Source of the DNA: Hyparrhenia diplandra
Lineage: Eukaryota; Streptophyta; Magnoliopsida; Poales; Poaceae
Direction: 5' to 3'
DNA length: 64,000 nt
Assembly: GCA_015847255.1 (NCBI GenBank)
Contig: JADLZK010007261.1
Span: 531,002-595,001, forward strand
The first letter of the stretch is position 1, and each line of letters begins with the position of its first letter. This document shows, piece after piece, positions 36,071 to 47,944 of this stretch. Under the pieces are notes generated by a model. That model did not search any database and was not told the origin of the DNA. It saw only the letters and a list, made by a program, of their open reading frames with translations. Both the position numbers and the translations under genes were made by a program.

Positions 36071-37620
36071 GATCAAAGACGACGATGTTGACGAGGATCT
36101 GATGATGCTGATTCCTCTATATAATAAACCTAAGAGGGCGGATAATGTAATGATCCTGCCTCAAGGTGAGTCTTCTTCTTCTTCTTCTTAATAGTGCATC
36201 TTATGTATCTTATACTTTTTATATTACACAATTTTAAATTAACTGATTATTTAATTAAATTTCAATTTAGACTACAAGTGTACACAAGAAGATGATATGG
36301 TAATTGAGTACATGAAACGGAAACCATTAGAAAGTTTACTTGTCCGGATCGACCATACTTGGGTTAAAAAAAGAGACATGGACTGCCTTTTAAATGGTCC
36401 GAGTGATGTGAATGGACAAGTAAGCATTTTAACTACACTTTTGCATCAACTCATGTCTGTGCAAAATATCTATTGATTTTTATTGACAAAGTTAAAAATT
36501 GCAGGTCATAAGTGCATACATTCAAATGATGCGGCATGAAGACCACCTGCTTTGTAGAGAAGGTGGGGATGTTTATTTAGAAAATACCTTTATTGCTCAC
36601 TTGCTACGACGTGATGGAGCGCTCCCCGAGGCTGAAGTGAAATATAGTAGAGATGATGTGGTTGTTGAACGTGTCTGCCATTATTTAGACGCTCATATGG
36701 TAAGTTGACCACAATTCCTAGAAATATATGCTATTTATGTTCATTCTAAAGCATATAATTTTTTTTGTGCTGAACTATATTACTATATCACTGCAGGTCT
36801 TTGTTCCAATTAATATCGTGAGATACCACTGGTACTTAGCGATTGTTAATGCTTCAGTAGGCGAGATACATGTTTTAGATTCTTTCGGAGACCAAATGAA
36901 AAACTTTAAAGACCTCAGATATACGGTATGTATATACATTTTAATCTGCATCATAACAGTTATGTCCATTTCTAATTCTTGGGGATCTTGTCATTAACAG
37001 TTAATAGGAATGGAAAGACTCATAAAGCATGCATCAGAGAAACTACATCTGGACCAAAAAAAATGGAAACACGGGACCAATGTGGCATCTTGGGAAATTA
37101 AACATAAGATCACCGAAACAATGCAATTTGATGGGTAAAAGATCATCTATACTTGTTGTGTACATGACAAAAGCAACCTATGATTGATTTCTGTACATCT
37201 ATTCTTGCACAGTGTAAGTTGTGGGTTATGGATGCTTACCTATATGGAGTACTGGACTGGAAGTGCTTTATCTGACCATGTTACCCAGGTAATTTCATCA
37301 TAGGAATATTTCTAAATAATTTCTTGGATTGGTTAATAATCATGACTTATTCATATTTATAGGATGATATAAATAACTTCAGATTGAAACTAGCTGCAAT
37401 CTTGTATAACTCTACGCTAAACACAGCGAGAGGGTTACAGGATGATGGTGGGCAAGCTGAGGACACCATCAATAATCAGGATGCTGATGTCATGATCATC
37501 GATGATCATGAGGCCATAGAAATGTTACTCTCTGGCACAATAGCAAGGACAAACAAAAAGATCTATTGTCTGCAATTCGGTCATGGATCTTATTGAACAA
37601 CGACCCCCTGCGGCTTTAGA
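36071..37620 (+). pseudogene. Captured Ulp1/C48 peptidase domain 1, catalytic residues present
   Basis: C48 (Ulp1/SENP-like) cysteine peptidases remove SUMO or related modifiers. Exons with canonical splice sites: 36071-36165, 36271-36419, 36505-36699, 36797-36925, 37001-37134, 37213-37288 and 37363 onward. The His is in VRYHWYLAIVNA (codon 36827-36829), the Asp in IHVLDSFGD, and Gln and Cys in MQFDGVSCGLWML (Cys codon 37220-37222), followed by YMEYWTGSALSDHVTQDD typical of the grass family. The frame shifts near 37520-37560 (...SGTIARTNKK versus ...KDLLSAIRSWILLNNDP), so the link to domain 2 is broken. Its first exon begins within 20 bases of the end of the Rep reading frame. A Rep-C48 fusion is possible but unproven. 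Confidence 0.75.
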
Positions 37621-37725
37621 GTAAGTCATTCTAAAGTAAATTATTTTATTATAATTTAATGATCTTCCAGCGACCCTATTAGAAATGCTACAAGGAATAA
37701 CTTGGTTGTTATCTTGGTTTTTTAG

Positions 37726-38808
37726 CAAAGAATGGGTCCGAAGCACGCAAACCGTATCCGATTTCTTTAACTCGCAGAAATATTGGCGATCTTTTAAATG
37801 AAAATATGGAGATGGATCATCATTGCTTCAGTCTTGCTGTTTGGATGGTTGCTTCAAATAATGCCTCTTCGTTGGAGAAAAACAATTACCACTATATGAA
37901 CTTGGAGTTTGCTGTGAGTTGATATAACTGTTCACTAATGTATATTAGATATTATTACTTGTATCAGTAGGGTAGGTATAATTTTGTTTTTTGCTAAATA
38001 AGCAGTGGAGGACTCAATATGGACGAGACACAAGATGTCGTGACGAGATAAACTACAACGAACTAGCAAAATTGTTTCAGTGCGGATCTAATAGGGACTA
38101 CAAAATTCAGAATTGTAGCACTGTAAGATATATGCTCATTAAACTCCTTTCAAACTTATATATTTTTCGCACTTATTGTGTTTGTGTTTTTTTACAGATT
38201 CTATTGCCATATTATCGAGATGGGGCCCATATTTTATACATATTTGATAGGCCTAACAAAATTGTGCACATTTTGGATCCGCATGCTCCAATTCTAAAAT
38301 GCAGAAACGCAGATCGTACCATGCCATATACACAGGCATTAGAGATGGTTTTGAATGATTTCGATCGTGCTATGAAATTGGCCTGTCCTGCATGGACCGA
38401 GGATATTCTTTCCTGGCGCCGTGAATTAAAAAATCATCCAAAAAATACAAACTGGTAACAACTTATGTTGTGCTCTCGCTCTTATTGTTAAATATATATT
38501 CATTTGATTTATCTACAACAAATAAACACTTGCTCTCAACTTCTCCAGGAAACTGGCAGGCTTCCTTGTCTACAACTACATAAAGTTGTGGAATGGTGAT
38601 GAAAGATCATTGGGGATTATCAACACAGTAAGCATACAAAATGAGTGTTCATATTTCATACATTATATGACACATTAGTAAGTTAATAACTTATATAACT
38701 TATTCTATTTGTATTTCATAGAATACAGTAAGGACGGAATTTTTAATTGATATCTTGAAGAGCAGCGCAAATGAATGTGCATCCAACATCCCCTGGAGAA
38801 CTGCATGA
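37726..38808 (+). pseudogene. Captured C48-like domain 2, catalytic Cys missing
   Basis: Exons 37726-37913, 38006-38122, 38198-38454, 38549-38627 and 38722-38808 (stop TGA), all with GT-AG borders and consistent phases. The start of the domain reads KPYPISLTRRNIGDLLNENM and HHCFSLAVWMVASNN; a frameshift separates it from KEWVRS at the exon start. The catalytic block has His in DGAHILYIFDRP and Asp in IVHILDPHAP, but the position of the usual D-C-G is KLAGFLVYNYIKLWNGD, with no Cys. The C-terminus RTEFLIDILKSSANEC fits the family end. A second, degenerate C48-like domain after an active one is known in grass proteins of this type; here it would be inactive. Confidence 0.7.
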
Positions 38809-39016
38809 TCTACTGACACAAATAAATTAGTGGTGTATACTATGTCACGCGTGACTTTGTTAAGACTTGTTATGGATAGGTGTATTCAAGATACTTCATT
38901 TTTACTTTGTTTTAATTGCAAAGACTATACGGTGTGTGATTTAAACTATCGAAATATGCATTGTTTGGTGATTTACATGTGAATTGGGTAATTTACATGT
39001 TAATTGCAACAAAAAC

Positions 39017-39045
39017 CGTTGCGTTAGCACGGGCATTATACTAGT
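39017..39045 (+). repeat. Helitron 3' terminus (hairpin and CTAG)
   Basis: Stem CCG-TGC / GCA-CGG with loop GTTA and one bulged T, then GCATTATA and CTAG followed by T. This is the expected terminator of plant Helitrons. Confidence 0.85.
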
Positions 39046-39933
39046 ACATAATAATTCTTTTTGTGGTTGTGTGTGTTTGATCATGAATATTTTACCCCGT
39101 AAAAATGTTTTTGATTTTTTCTTGAATCTAAAACTTGTTTTTCCTCCTGCTAGAACATCTTTCCTCTTTTATTATCAAGCACACGTGAATATTTTAAATT
39201 TAAAAATGGCCAAACTGTGATAGAAATGTTTTGATTAGGTAATGTTTGGTTAAAAGAATTTCTAATTGTGTAGTGTTTCTGAGCCGGTAGGATAGAGCGT
39301 TCTTACTCAGAGAACATTTTATATTTTATATATAGTTCTGGATGAGGTCACCCCCATAAAAAAAAGACTAGACCGAACTGTGTCACTTCACATAGTCATC
39401 TTGGCTCAGTATGCATATATTTCTGTAGGATACTATATTAAAAAAAAATATTAATAGGATATTTCTTAAAAATTGTATTTGTGGTAAAACTGGCAGTTGG
39501 CATCTCTGTAGCAGTTCGACACTTCAGCAGAGAGCTTATTTGGTTGCTGTATTAGAATATGCACGTTCAATTGGAACAAAATATTTAGTTTTCTTTAATC
39601 TATTGTACACAGGATTTATTTTTATCCCATTTAACTTTAATACTATGGAAAATATCAATATTTCTTAAATTATGCCAATCATCTAGTATTTGCTAATACC
39701 TCGTACCATGAGCTTGATTCTAGATATATGAAATATATCCACGTTTCCCTTGAGCTAGGCTCACTGGGCACTTGGGCACTTTTGCATCTATGGGGCTTGG
39801 CTCATGCTGTCAACCAGGCAACCAAACATACATGGCTTGTATCCACAAATCTTGCCCTAATCCGTTTCCAATCCTAAGGTAATTAACCACTGGACACAAC
39901 CAAATCTTAACCTTGCTGATTCGTTTCAGCTAA
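39046..39933. other. Non-coding, AT-rich, then array flank
   Basis: About 39046-39600 shows no gene and no repeat that I can name. From about 39600 the sequence resembles 22255-22560 (GTCAACCAGGCAACCAAAC against ATCAACCATGCACCAAAC), the 3' flank of the F-box genes. Confidence 0.5.
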
Positions 39934-40760
39934 GGCCCTGTTTGGAAGTCTGAATTGAGACCATCGCATTGGTATTGGAAACGAGAAAACCAATTCCACG
40001 TGTTTGGATGGTTACGTTATTGAAGGCTGGAAACTGGCGTCATTTTCGCGTGGCATTCCCCACACTATCGTGACCCTAAAGCAATACCGGGCGGACACCC
40101 ACTGTATTGTCTGGAATCACCCCCTCGCGACCCCGAAGCAGCACCGCTCTTCCTCCCTAAACTCCGGCACTCATCGTCTTCAAGTCCTGCATCGGAGCGC
40201 TCCACCCCCTCGCGTCGGGCGGCCCCTCCAACCCCTTCACCACTACACCGCGCCGGCGCCCCTTCCCCTACTCCCCGTCGGCGAGCCACGCCGCCCCTCT
40301 CCGCCCTCCGCTGGCGACTTGTGCCCGAAGCTGCGCCACCATCGAGGAGGGTGGCGCCACCACACCATGGCCGCCGTCGAGAAGCCCAGCTCCGTCCTTG
40401 CATGGTTTCTATCCAGATACGCCCGAGTTGCGCACAGCCATGTTTGTCGTCAAGGGGAGCAGCACTGCCCCGTCAAGGGGGCCAATGCTACCTAGCCTGC
40501 CCAGCTATGGCTGCCCCGTCAAGGGGGCCAATGCTGCCTAGCCTGCCCACCCCGGCCCCGTCGAGGGGGCTGGCGCCGTCTAGCCATGCTATCCCCTGGT
40601 CCTGTGTGGCGAGTTGGAGAAGTGGGTCAATTCCATCTAGCAATTTCATGAGCATCCAAATAATGGTTTTGGTATTCTAACCCAATACCGATATTACTCT
40701 GATTTGGTATTGAAACCAATTCAATACCAAGGTCTTCAATATCTACATCCAAACAGATCC
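39934..40760. mobile_element. Pack-type PIF/Harbinger-like element, 827 bp
   Basis: Left terminus GGCCCTGTTTGGAAGTCT, right terminus ATCCAAACAGATCC, flanked by TAA on both sides (39931-39933 and 40761-40763). Related inner words (CATTGGTATTGG, GTATTGAAACC) lie at both ends. The unoccupied site is readable at about 22567 and 24545 (TTCAGCTCAGTCC). The centre (about 40100-40620) is GC-rich, rich in Pro/Arg/Ser codons, and unlike the AT-rich arms, as in elements that carry captured gene DNA. No source gene recognised. It contains tandem copies of CCCCGTCAAGGGGGCCAATG. Confidence 0.75.
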
Positions 40761-42993
40761 TAAGTCCAATCATCCTATCCAACCCCAATCCATTTTGCCA
40801 TTTTGAATCCTAAGATACTAGGATTAGAGGGCTCTCACAACCAAGTGAACTGCGTACTGTCTTTCAAGCTATCAATCCGCGAGCCGTTACTAGCACAAGC
40901 CTGACTTGATTCAAATTACCAGCAGTATATCCATCTGTTAAATTATCCAGGAAAATTGGCTTAGTTCAAGGAAATAAAAAATATTCCCATACAAATGTGT
41001 ACTGTCTTTCTTTCCATGACATATGTCACAATTTTCCAGTAATAATGTTTCCCTCCGACTAGCTGCATTCGCATCTTGCAGCACAACCAATTGCTAACCT
41101 GATTATCGCTCTGATTACTGAATAAGCATTTGCTAACCTGAATATGCTAAGAACATACTGCGTACTAATTACCAGCACAAGGGAGACTATGCTAATAGTC
41201 CTTATTGTATTTACAACATTGTTAAACCTGTCTTTGACAAACTTTGTCACACATGCACAAACAAAGAGTCAAACAAACAAGTGTTTTTTTAAACCTGTCG
41301 TTGACAAGCAGAATATTTCAGTCACATGGATGTTAAGAACAACTATGCAGGGCATATCAGATCACCAGCTACAGCTACTGATCACTACTACTCACTGCCT
41401 AACTAAACACCACACCAGTCACTCAAGCATAAACAGCAAATCAGCAGAACAATAGAAGCATGATGAAAGGATCAACCAATAGATCACCAGCTGCAGCTGC
41501 TGATCACTACTACTCACTGCCTAACTAAACACAACACCAGTCCTTCAAGCATAAACAGCAAATCAGCAGAACAATAGAAGCATGATGAAAGTATCAGCCA
41601 ATAGAAACTGAAGCTGGAATCCACTTAGTAATATATTGATCTTTTATTATGGATGGCTACTGTTAAGTGTAGATCAGGGTAACCAAACACACTATAAGAT
41701 ACTCTATCCTTTTCCAAATAAATCAACTTCTCTAGAGTTGTCTTCTCCTGAGTCAAAAGCATCTATAATTTGCAAACCAAGTAAACACAGTATGAAAATA
41801 TATGCAGCGAAACATGGTTGATTCGAAGAAGACAATTTCATATTCAGTGGCTAGTATCCAGAATATGCGATGAAACAAACTATACAGCTGCTAATCAATT
41901 TCAGAATAAACAGTTAAACAAAGAATAAACAGTTAAACAAACTGTACAACTCCTGGTCACCAGTATTCATTGGTTGACTACTGGATATGCTAACCTGAAT
42001 ACTAAATATGCTAACCTGATTATTGCTCTGAATAAGCATTTGCTAACCTGAATATGCTAGAAACATACTGTGTATTGATTACCAGCACAACAGAGACTAT
42101 GCTAATAGTCCTTATTGTATTTACAACTTTGATAAACCTGTCTTTGACAAAGTCTGTCACATATGCACAAACAAAGAAGCAAACAAACAAGTGCTTTGTT
42201 AAAACCTGTCTTTGACAAGCTGATTATTTCAGTTATAGGGATGTTAAGAACAAACATGCAGGGCATATTTCAGTTATAGGGATGTTAAACCCAGGTGCAA
42301 GTGCAGCCACGAAATGCTCTGCTTTCTGCAGCGTCTCTAGTGACCTTGCCCTGTTTCTGTTCTCAAAGAAATGATCAGCTTTCTCGCACGGCTGAACATT
42401 GAAAAAGTACCACTGTGACAATGTAGGAGTAAAACCAAGCAACAAGGAATTAATAATTTTAATGCCAACCTAGAGATAAACACAGATCCAAACTCCAAAG
42501 TGAAGGGCCACTCAAGGAAATTCAACAATTCAAATAAAAGACACCAGATCTATACTGACAATGACAATCAATGTTACTGCATATAAAGGAGAGAAGTTTC
42601 TTGCCAACTATACATAGCAACATAGGTACCGGTAGTTACACTCAACACACCTACTGAACATTGACACTTACTACTTGCATATAAAGCAGGTAAGTGTCTT
42701 GCCAGCTAGACATAGGTACTGATAGCTACAGTCAACAGACATGGAACATTAAACAAAACTACTAGCACGTAATCTTCATCCTTCCCTCGCAACCCGGCTC
42801 AACAAAGGGAGACACCAGGACCATGTTCACCTAGTAAAGAATCGGGAACAGGCTCTACCCAACATTACCTTGCACATTTGGCAGAAACTCGCTCTTTCCA
42901 TCCCTTCCAGGCTATCAGATTCAGTACCTATCCTCAAGACACGGCATCTTGCAGCTGCTATTTCGGACACTGGAGTAACAAGTTCCATCACAT
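40761..42993. other. Duplicated 3' flank of gene D
   Basis: No gene. Two related sub-blocks (about 41095-41620 and 41990-42420) share AACCTGAATATGCTA, ACATACTG(C/T)GTA and GACTATGCTAATAGTCC. About 41400-41470 and 41515-41590 are a short tandem duplication. The last 200 bases match the flanks of A, B and C, including the out-of-frame end of the terminal exon. Confidence 0.55.
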
Positions 42994-43260
42994 TCATGCT
43001 TTCGGTTCAGTACGTATTCTCAAGACACGGTCTGTTGCAGTCGCTAATCCTGACTCTAAAGTAGCAATTCTGTTTATAAGAGAGTTCGTCTCATCATCAA
43101 GTAAGAAAGAATTTATGTTTGCAAAATTCGAGTTGCCATCATCAATCAATTGTTCTTTGAATGATAGCAACGCAGTGTAAAGGACTGGGAAAGCTTCTTC
43201 TGTGCCCAGGGGACCATCATCTTCAGAAATGTGTCCTGCAACTCTGGCTTCCGAATCCTC
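42994..43260 (-). pseudogene. F-box gene D, terminal exon
   Basis: TGTCACAG acceptor, then EDSEARVAGHISEDDGPLGT, FLLDDETNSLINRIATLE and LRIRTEPKA before a stop. It is shorter than copies A and C because the frame ends early; related sequence continues toward 42850. Its upstream exon ends at 43667 with an AAG|GTGAGC donor, so the intron is 406 bases. Confidence 0.65.
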
Positions 43261-43666
43261 CTGTGACATAAAGAGAACTCATATAGTCATATAAGTAGTG
43301 TAAGGTTTTGCATAGAAAAGAAAATTGTGGCAGCAGGCAGGGCAATATATTCTTATGCTACAATGATTATTTAGCTTTTACATAAGAAATGAAACTGAAA
43401 TAAGATTAAATACCCTCCAGCTCTGCCATCTCATATTGGTTAGCATTATAGAGTAACTGGAATAAAAATTTCAGCCACAAATATCGCCAATACAGCATTT
43501 CAAATCCTTTTGGTAAGTTAAAGTTTATTCTGTTACTTCGTCTAAACCTGAAAGGCAATGGCAGAACTCCACAATAATATATCAGTTCAATACTCTCATG
43601 TTATGCAAACTGCCTACGATTGAGGGAAGAAATATAATTTATCATGTATCAAAGGCATAGGCTCAC

Positions 43667-44690
43667 CTTTCCATGTACCAAAGAAGATGGCCAGCCAACC
43701 ATGATGTAGGGATCAACCGAGCACCAGTGAAACTGGCTTTCCTTATGGAGCAAATTCACCTCACCTGTTTCTAGGCAAAATGACAAGAACCACTCAGGAG
43801 TGTGAACGTCCCGAGGAATTATTAGTGACAGGTATACAAAGCCGTCGATAACCGCCATAAGCTGTAGGCCAACATCAGCCTCTTCTGAACACTCGGTGAT
43901 CTCCCGGACATTTGCACGCAATGAGATCGTCTTGTGCAGCATGAATCTCTCGACACCATCACCGTCGGCTACCCAGAGCCAAACAGAAAGCATGCATTGC
44001 GGTTCATCTACACTGACGACACAGAACTCCCCATCCTTGGTGGCACCAGGCTGAAACATTGATAATGGCACTTTCAAGAGCGGCGGCAGATCCATACGGG
44101 AGAACTGAAATGTGGCCGTGTTGAGGGCGAGAATGCATCCAGGTTCCTCTGCCGTGTATAATACACAACAGATGAAGCCATTGATAACCTTGGTGGTGCG
44201 GTTAGACGACCCATCTCTCCATGGTGCGCGACGAGAAGATGGCCACGCGCGCCCACGCCCAGCCGCGGTCCCGGTGGATACAGACCACGCGGGACGGCCG
44301 CCTCTGCTCGCCGTCAGGGGAGAGCGTGTGTGGAACTCAAGGAGGCAGGACGGCTGTCTCTTGGGGTAGATGAGTAGAGCCTGCGAGTGCGGGCTGTAGG
44401 TGGCGAGTTGGTCGGTGGCTCGGCTGACTAATGTGGCATAACCCTCGTCGTAGCTGGGAATCTCGGGTTCGCTATCTTCGCTCCGCCACTCGCAGGCGTC
44501 GGAGTCTTGGAGCAGATCGCTGAAGGCCGCCTCTCTCTTCCCGTCGGCGGAGCTCTGTCACTCCCTGTCCTTCCCGTCGGCGGATGGAGGGACAGCTCAA
44601 GGTCCTGCGGCTCCTCGCGGTGGTGGAGGAAGGAGGAGAGTGGCGATGACCCCCACGGTGCTCGCGATGAGGAGCGCCGCCTCACGTGGA
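43667..44690 (-). pseudogene. F-box gene D, exon 1, frameshifted
   Basis: From the 5' side: a weak F-box-like end (ASQAALLLRHRTQG, then FLHHREEPQDLELSL), then pieces homologous to gene C in changing frames: FSDLLQDSDACEWRSED, SYDEGYATLVSRATDQLATY, EFHTLSPDGEQRRPSRV and AWARVAIFSSRTMERW. It resumes as ALNTATFQFS and MDLPPLLKVPLSMFQPG, SVWLWVADGDGVERFMLHK, REITECSEEADV and WPSSLVHGK. At least three frame changes, and the TMEW-to-FVCW segment is shortened. The 5' limit is uncertain because similarity fades at about 44690. A clear paralogue of B and C; as read it cannot make a full protein. Confidence 0.6.
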
Positions 44691-45360
44691 TCCGGTCGGC
44701 ATCCATGGAGCAGGGGCCCTGCGTTCGATGGCGGAGGAGCAGGGCGGCCTGGGAGGCTAGGGCGGCGGTTCCGTTTTCTTCTCCCCTACCTCCCGGCCCA
44801 CGACGGCTGTCCTCCCTCAAGGCGTCGAGCCACCTCGAGCTCGGGCCATGGAGGTCCCGGCAGCCACGGCGGAGATCCAGGCCGGCGCGGCGGCCTCGAC
44901 GGCGCCCGTGGTCCTCCCCGTGACGGCGACGACCTCCTGACCGCTGGCCGCGCCGGTCCTCCCGATGGCCGCTGGCTGCGCCATCCTCCCGGCCCGTCGC
45001 CCGTCTCGACTTGCTCTCCATCCTCCTCCTCTCTGGCTTGGCGGCAAAGCCGCTGTGGCCGCACCCATGTACCTCGTCGCTCCTCGACTCCACCTACCCC
45101 TCCGGCAGTGCACGAATAAATGAAGCGGCAGTATTGCAGATGACATGCCTCCTATCCTGTTCATCCAGACATCCACACCTGATACTGATAACATTCCTAG
45201 ATACTCTCTACAAGCCGCCAAGTTCACAAATGTCGAGCAGACAGACCAGGACCAGCCGCCAAACTCTCCTCGATGGGCATTAAGCTTGAAGCTCATCATT
45301 TCCAGATTCAAGTTTATATCAGAACAAAGCCTAGTCATGAAATAGATATCGATCCCAAGC
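44691..45360. other. GC-rich 5' region of gene D
   Basis: About 44700-45115 is GC-rich with overlapping open frames in several directions, a composition effect; none has a recognisable domain. It may hold the diverged 5' end of gene D. About 45120-45360 is ordinary spacer. Confidence 0.35.
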
Positions 45361-47235
45361 TGCAGTTTGCCAAGACAGTACCTTCACATGAAAAAAAACA
45401 GAGATGCTGTTAACAACTTGGCTACTTGTCTGAAGAGGACATGCCAAAAAAAAAAAAAAAAATGCGGAGTAATATTTATGAGGATTATATCAAGCAATTA
45501 TCCAGACATCCAGTACAGTTTTATGATACTAACTTAAATGTCCGAGGCACCCAATGTTGTCTATACGCAATTTCTTCACCAAACTTGTCATTATCCTCTG
45601 CAGCATTGCAGAGTTTCAACTAACTGATCTATATGACTAAGCTTTGTTCGCACAGAATAATGCAGCAAGCAAACTTGCACAAACTTTTGCTATTCTTGGA
45701 TCCGTTAGGTACTCACAGAACTCTATCCATGTCAGCCTGTCAGGACAGCATAGCAGAAAACATATGCCAAACAGGATGCTTCGTAATAAACATGCTATAA
45801 GAAGATATATCATAGAATTTTTAAGCGACATGATGCATGACATACAATAGAGCCACTGTATGTTGAATCATTAAGCACTAACCCAATTAGTGCAGAGTAT
45901 AATAACTCTGTTACTTACTATATGTTATTATGTACTGCTGAAAAGTCCTGAAAAAAAATTATTGTAATGTTTAAGTTCTACCAAACTGAAACTGCGAGGA
46001 ATTTCTGATGCAACTCAAGAAAGTCCCGAAAGGCTGTGAAGATCGTGACACCAGCAATGTAAGTTTTTTTTTTTATCATGGTGTGCTTGTATTAACTACA
46101 GCCACAACCGACAGGATGACCACAAACCTGGGAGAAAAGGCATCTGAAGATAAAAGTAACCATGGGGCACACCAGTCACCCTAACACAAATTATCTGGGT
46201 TCAAGCTAATTCAGATACTGTAGACGGCCCTAATCAAGCAGCGTGCATTTTTTTTTTTTTGTGAATATGTATATGTAGAAGGAATTGAGTATAGAGGTGT
46301 GGAGAAAATTGTAATCTGAACCTATTCCTAAATCACCAATTCTACTGTGATCTCTATCCCGCCTGCTCGCTTCAGCTTTTCCTACAGCTGCTGCTGCGTG
46401 AGTTCTTGTATGTATAAACAGTAGCTTCAGCAACCACAGCGCTGTTGTAGCAAGCACAACCGAACAAACCCGATTTTATAATCTGACAAAAAGTTCTGTG
46501 TTTTAACTGACTCTCTGTCTGTCCGTCCAACCCTATTTGATTTACTCTGAAAAATAGTTCCAGATGAATGAAGGGAAAGTGATCAACTACTGAGAGGGAA
46601 TTATGTAAGCAATAACAGGTAAAAAATGAGCAATTGCATCCAGTTTACTCTCAATTCAAAATGAGCAAATATGTGATGAATGCTTAAATGATGAGCAACT
46701 AAGATTTTGAAAACAAATAACAGTTGACATATACCAGCATGTCATTATATCCCCTTACCATCACAGAATAGTAGCAATATTTTATATAAACATAATTCAC
46801 ACTTATAAGTAAAAAACATATCATGCACAATCATTTTTAAAGTGAACCTATTTTACAGCATATAGTGGATACAATTAAAAAACACAAAAACATAGAGTAA
46901 TAGTGATTGTTAATCTTAATAAGGTTATCCTGATAAAGATTAAAAAAATAGGCAATTTCTGGTGAGATTGAACTTGTCACTGAAAGCAATTAAGCAAAGC
47001 TCTTCAATAAGTGGCAATTTCTCCATTATTTCACCAGGTAAGAATAGAGCAAGTTATGATTCAAGATTTTAGACTCATACAGTCATACCAAGACTCATAT
47101 AAATAAAATGAATTGTTTGAAAACAATGCAATAAACTCTAGGTTAAGAAACACAAAAGGACGGCTTTCAACAGATCAATTATAAGAAAAAGAACAAAGCT
47201 TCTTGTATACTTGCAATGTAAATTCATGCAATTAC
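45361..47235. other. Duplicated flank of gene F
   Basis: No gene. About 45440-45950 repeats the 2860-3430 and 4850-5260 flank type. About 46900-47100 resembles 5815-6000. A T-run at 46246-46260 and TATGTATATGTAG-type low complexity are present. Confidence 0.5.
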
Positions 47236-47476
47236 CTTGGGCATATCGATTCTTGAATGGATGGATATACTGACTGGTAACAATGCTGGTTTCGAAAATC
47301 TTTTCAAATTGCATTGACTCAAGATCAACCATGAAGACGCCTCTATTTGTTGACACAAACATCACATTATCATCCCCTGAAATCCAAATTACTCTTTCGT
47401 TCTCCTATGATCTCAAAGAAAGAAGATGGTCCAGTTCAATTGTTCCTCCATTAATCCATCGAGCAACACCATCATG
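47236..47476 (-). pseudogene. F-box gene F, C-terminal part
   Basis: The minus strand reads HDGVARWINGGTIELDHLLS, LRS, stop, then ERVIWISGDDN, VMFVSTNRGVFMVDLESMQF and YIHPFKNRYAQG at an AAG|GTAATT donor. WI(N)GGTIELDHLL and FVST..GVFM.(D)LES are the last conserved blocks of a grass F-box-associated domain. An in-frame TAG after LRS interrupts it. It is separated from the rest of gene F (47929-48617) by about 450 bases of unrelated GC-rich DNA. Confidence 0.6.
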
Positions 47477-47478
47477 TT

Positions 47479-47944
47479 AGATTGATCTCAATCCCGAGTT
47501 GGGCCCAACGGACCAACCGGGCCTAGACCTCACGCGCTGATCGGGGGAGCCCAACCTATCTATGGTTGGAGGGCCCCTGTTACACTGCACTGTTCACGAG
47601 ATTGACAGCCGCCGCTCTCCCCACCGACAAACCCTAAGCCGATCTACTGAGGGAGCGCAGCAAGTGACGGGAAGTCCTTCACCGTCGATTCCACTGCGCC
47701 ACCGTCTTCATCACCGCAACCTCAACGTCCACTCCAGCGATCGTCGCTGCCTTGCGCAGAGAAGCCGATGGCCGACTCCAACACCACCGCCGCCGGATCA
47801 AGCAGTGCCGTCCCCGCCAAGACCTCTGATGGTTTGCACCCTATCCTCCCCTCTCTCCCTCTTCTCTCTGTAGATTGTTTTCACTAGGACCTATACTTGT
47901 TCATCTGGTTTTCTATGAAATAACCCATCTAGATGAGAGTGATC
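47479..47944 (+). other. Insert carrying a gene-start-like segment, opposite strand
   Basis: This stretch separates the two halves of gene F. On the plus strand it looks like a 5' leader (ACCCTAAGCC, GC-rich, pyrimidine-rich) followed by ATG at 47770 reading MADSNTTAAGSSSAVPAKTS and a possible GATG|GTTTGC donor, then a pyrimidine-rich intron-like tail. I do not recognise the gene. No clear terminal repeats, so the mechanism of insertion is unknown. It could instead be a diverged intron of gene F with a chance open frame. Confidence 0.35.

Larger units (their letters stand above)
32258..36089 (+). pseudogene. Helitron Rep-like protein, N-terminal part with HUH motif, no helicase
   Basis: Twelve exons can be traced with matching phases: 32258-32318, 32389-32580, 32672-32755, 32849-33160, 33248-33418, 33504-33599, 33681-33797, 33882-33953, 34036-34675, 34777-35019, 35115-35380 and 35501-36089. 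The N-terminus has basic repeats (RRQREYRARVRAQQ, NRKKREYRARRNAER). The Helitron_like_N region includes YTFRVQGSLYHRLDHL, YDPLSYPFFNPRGETGW and REYYCFLMQVRR. The Rep core has FFITMTCNPQW and the HxH of RGLPHEH (35864-35872). Family continuity ends after CPCMVDGK at about 36052; the catalytic tyrosine region and helicase normally follow. A frameshift in exon 10, between ARGDRP and AYHDCYDP at about 34885, also breaks it. Nuclear rolling-circle initiation would be the ancestral role. Confidence 0.8.

Noticed and set aside
44428..45119. Long overlapping frames in the GC-rich region upstream of gene D
   Set aside because: Open in several frames at once because of GC content. Only the part continuous with the F-box homology was kept.
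46246..46260. Poly-T run as a retroposon tail
   Set aside because: No identifiable body or target duplication beside it. Simple repeat only.
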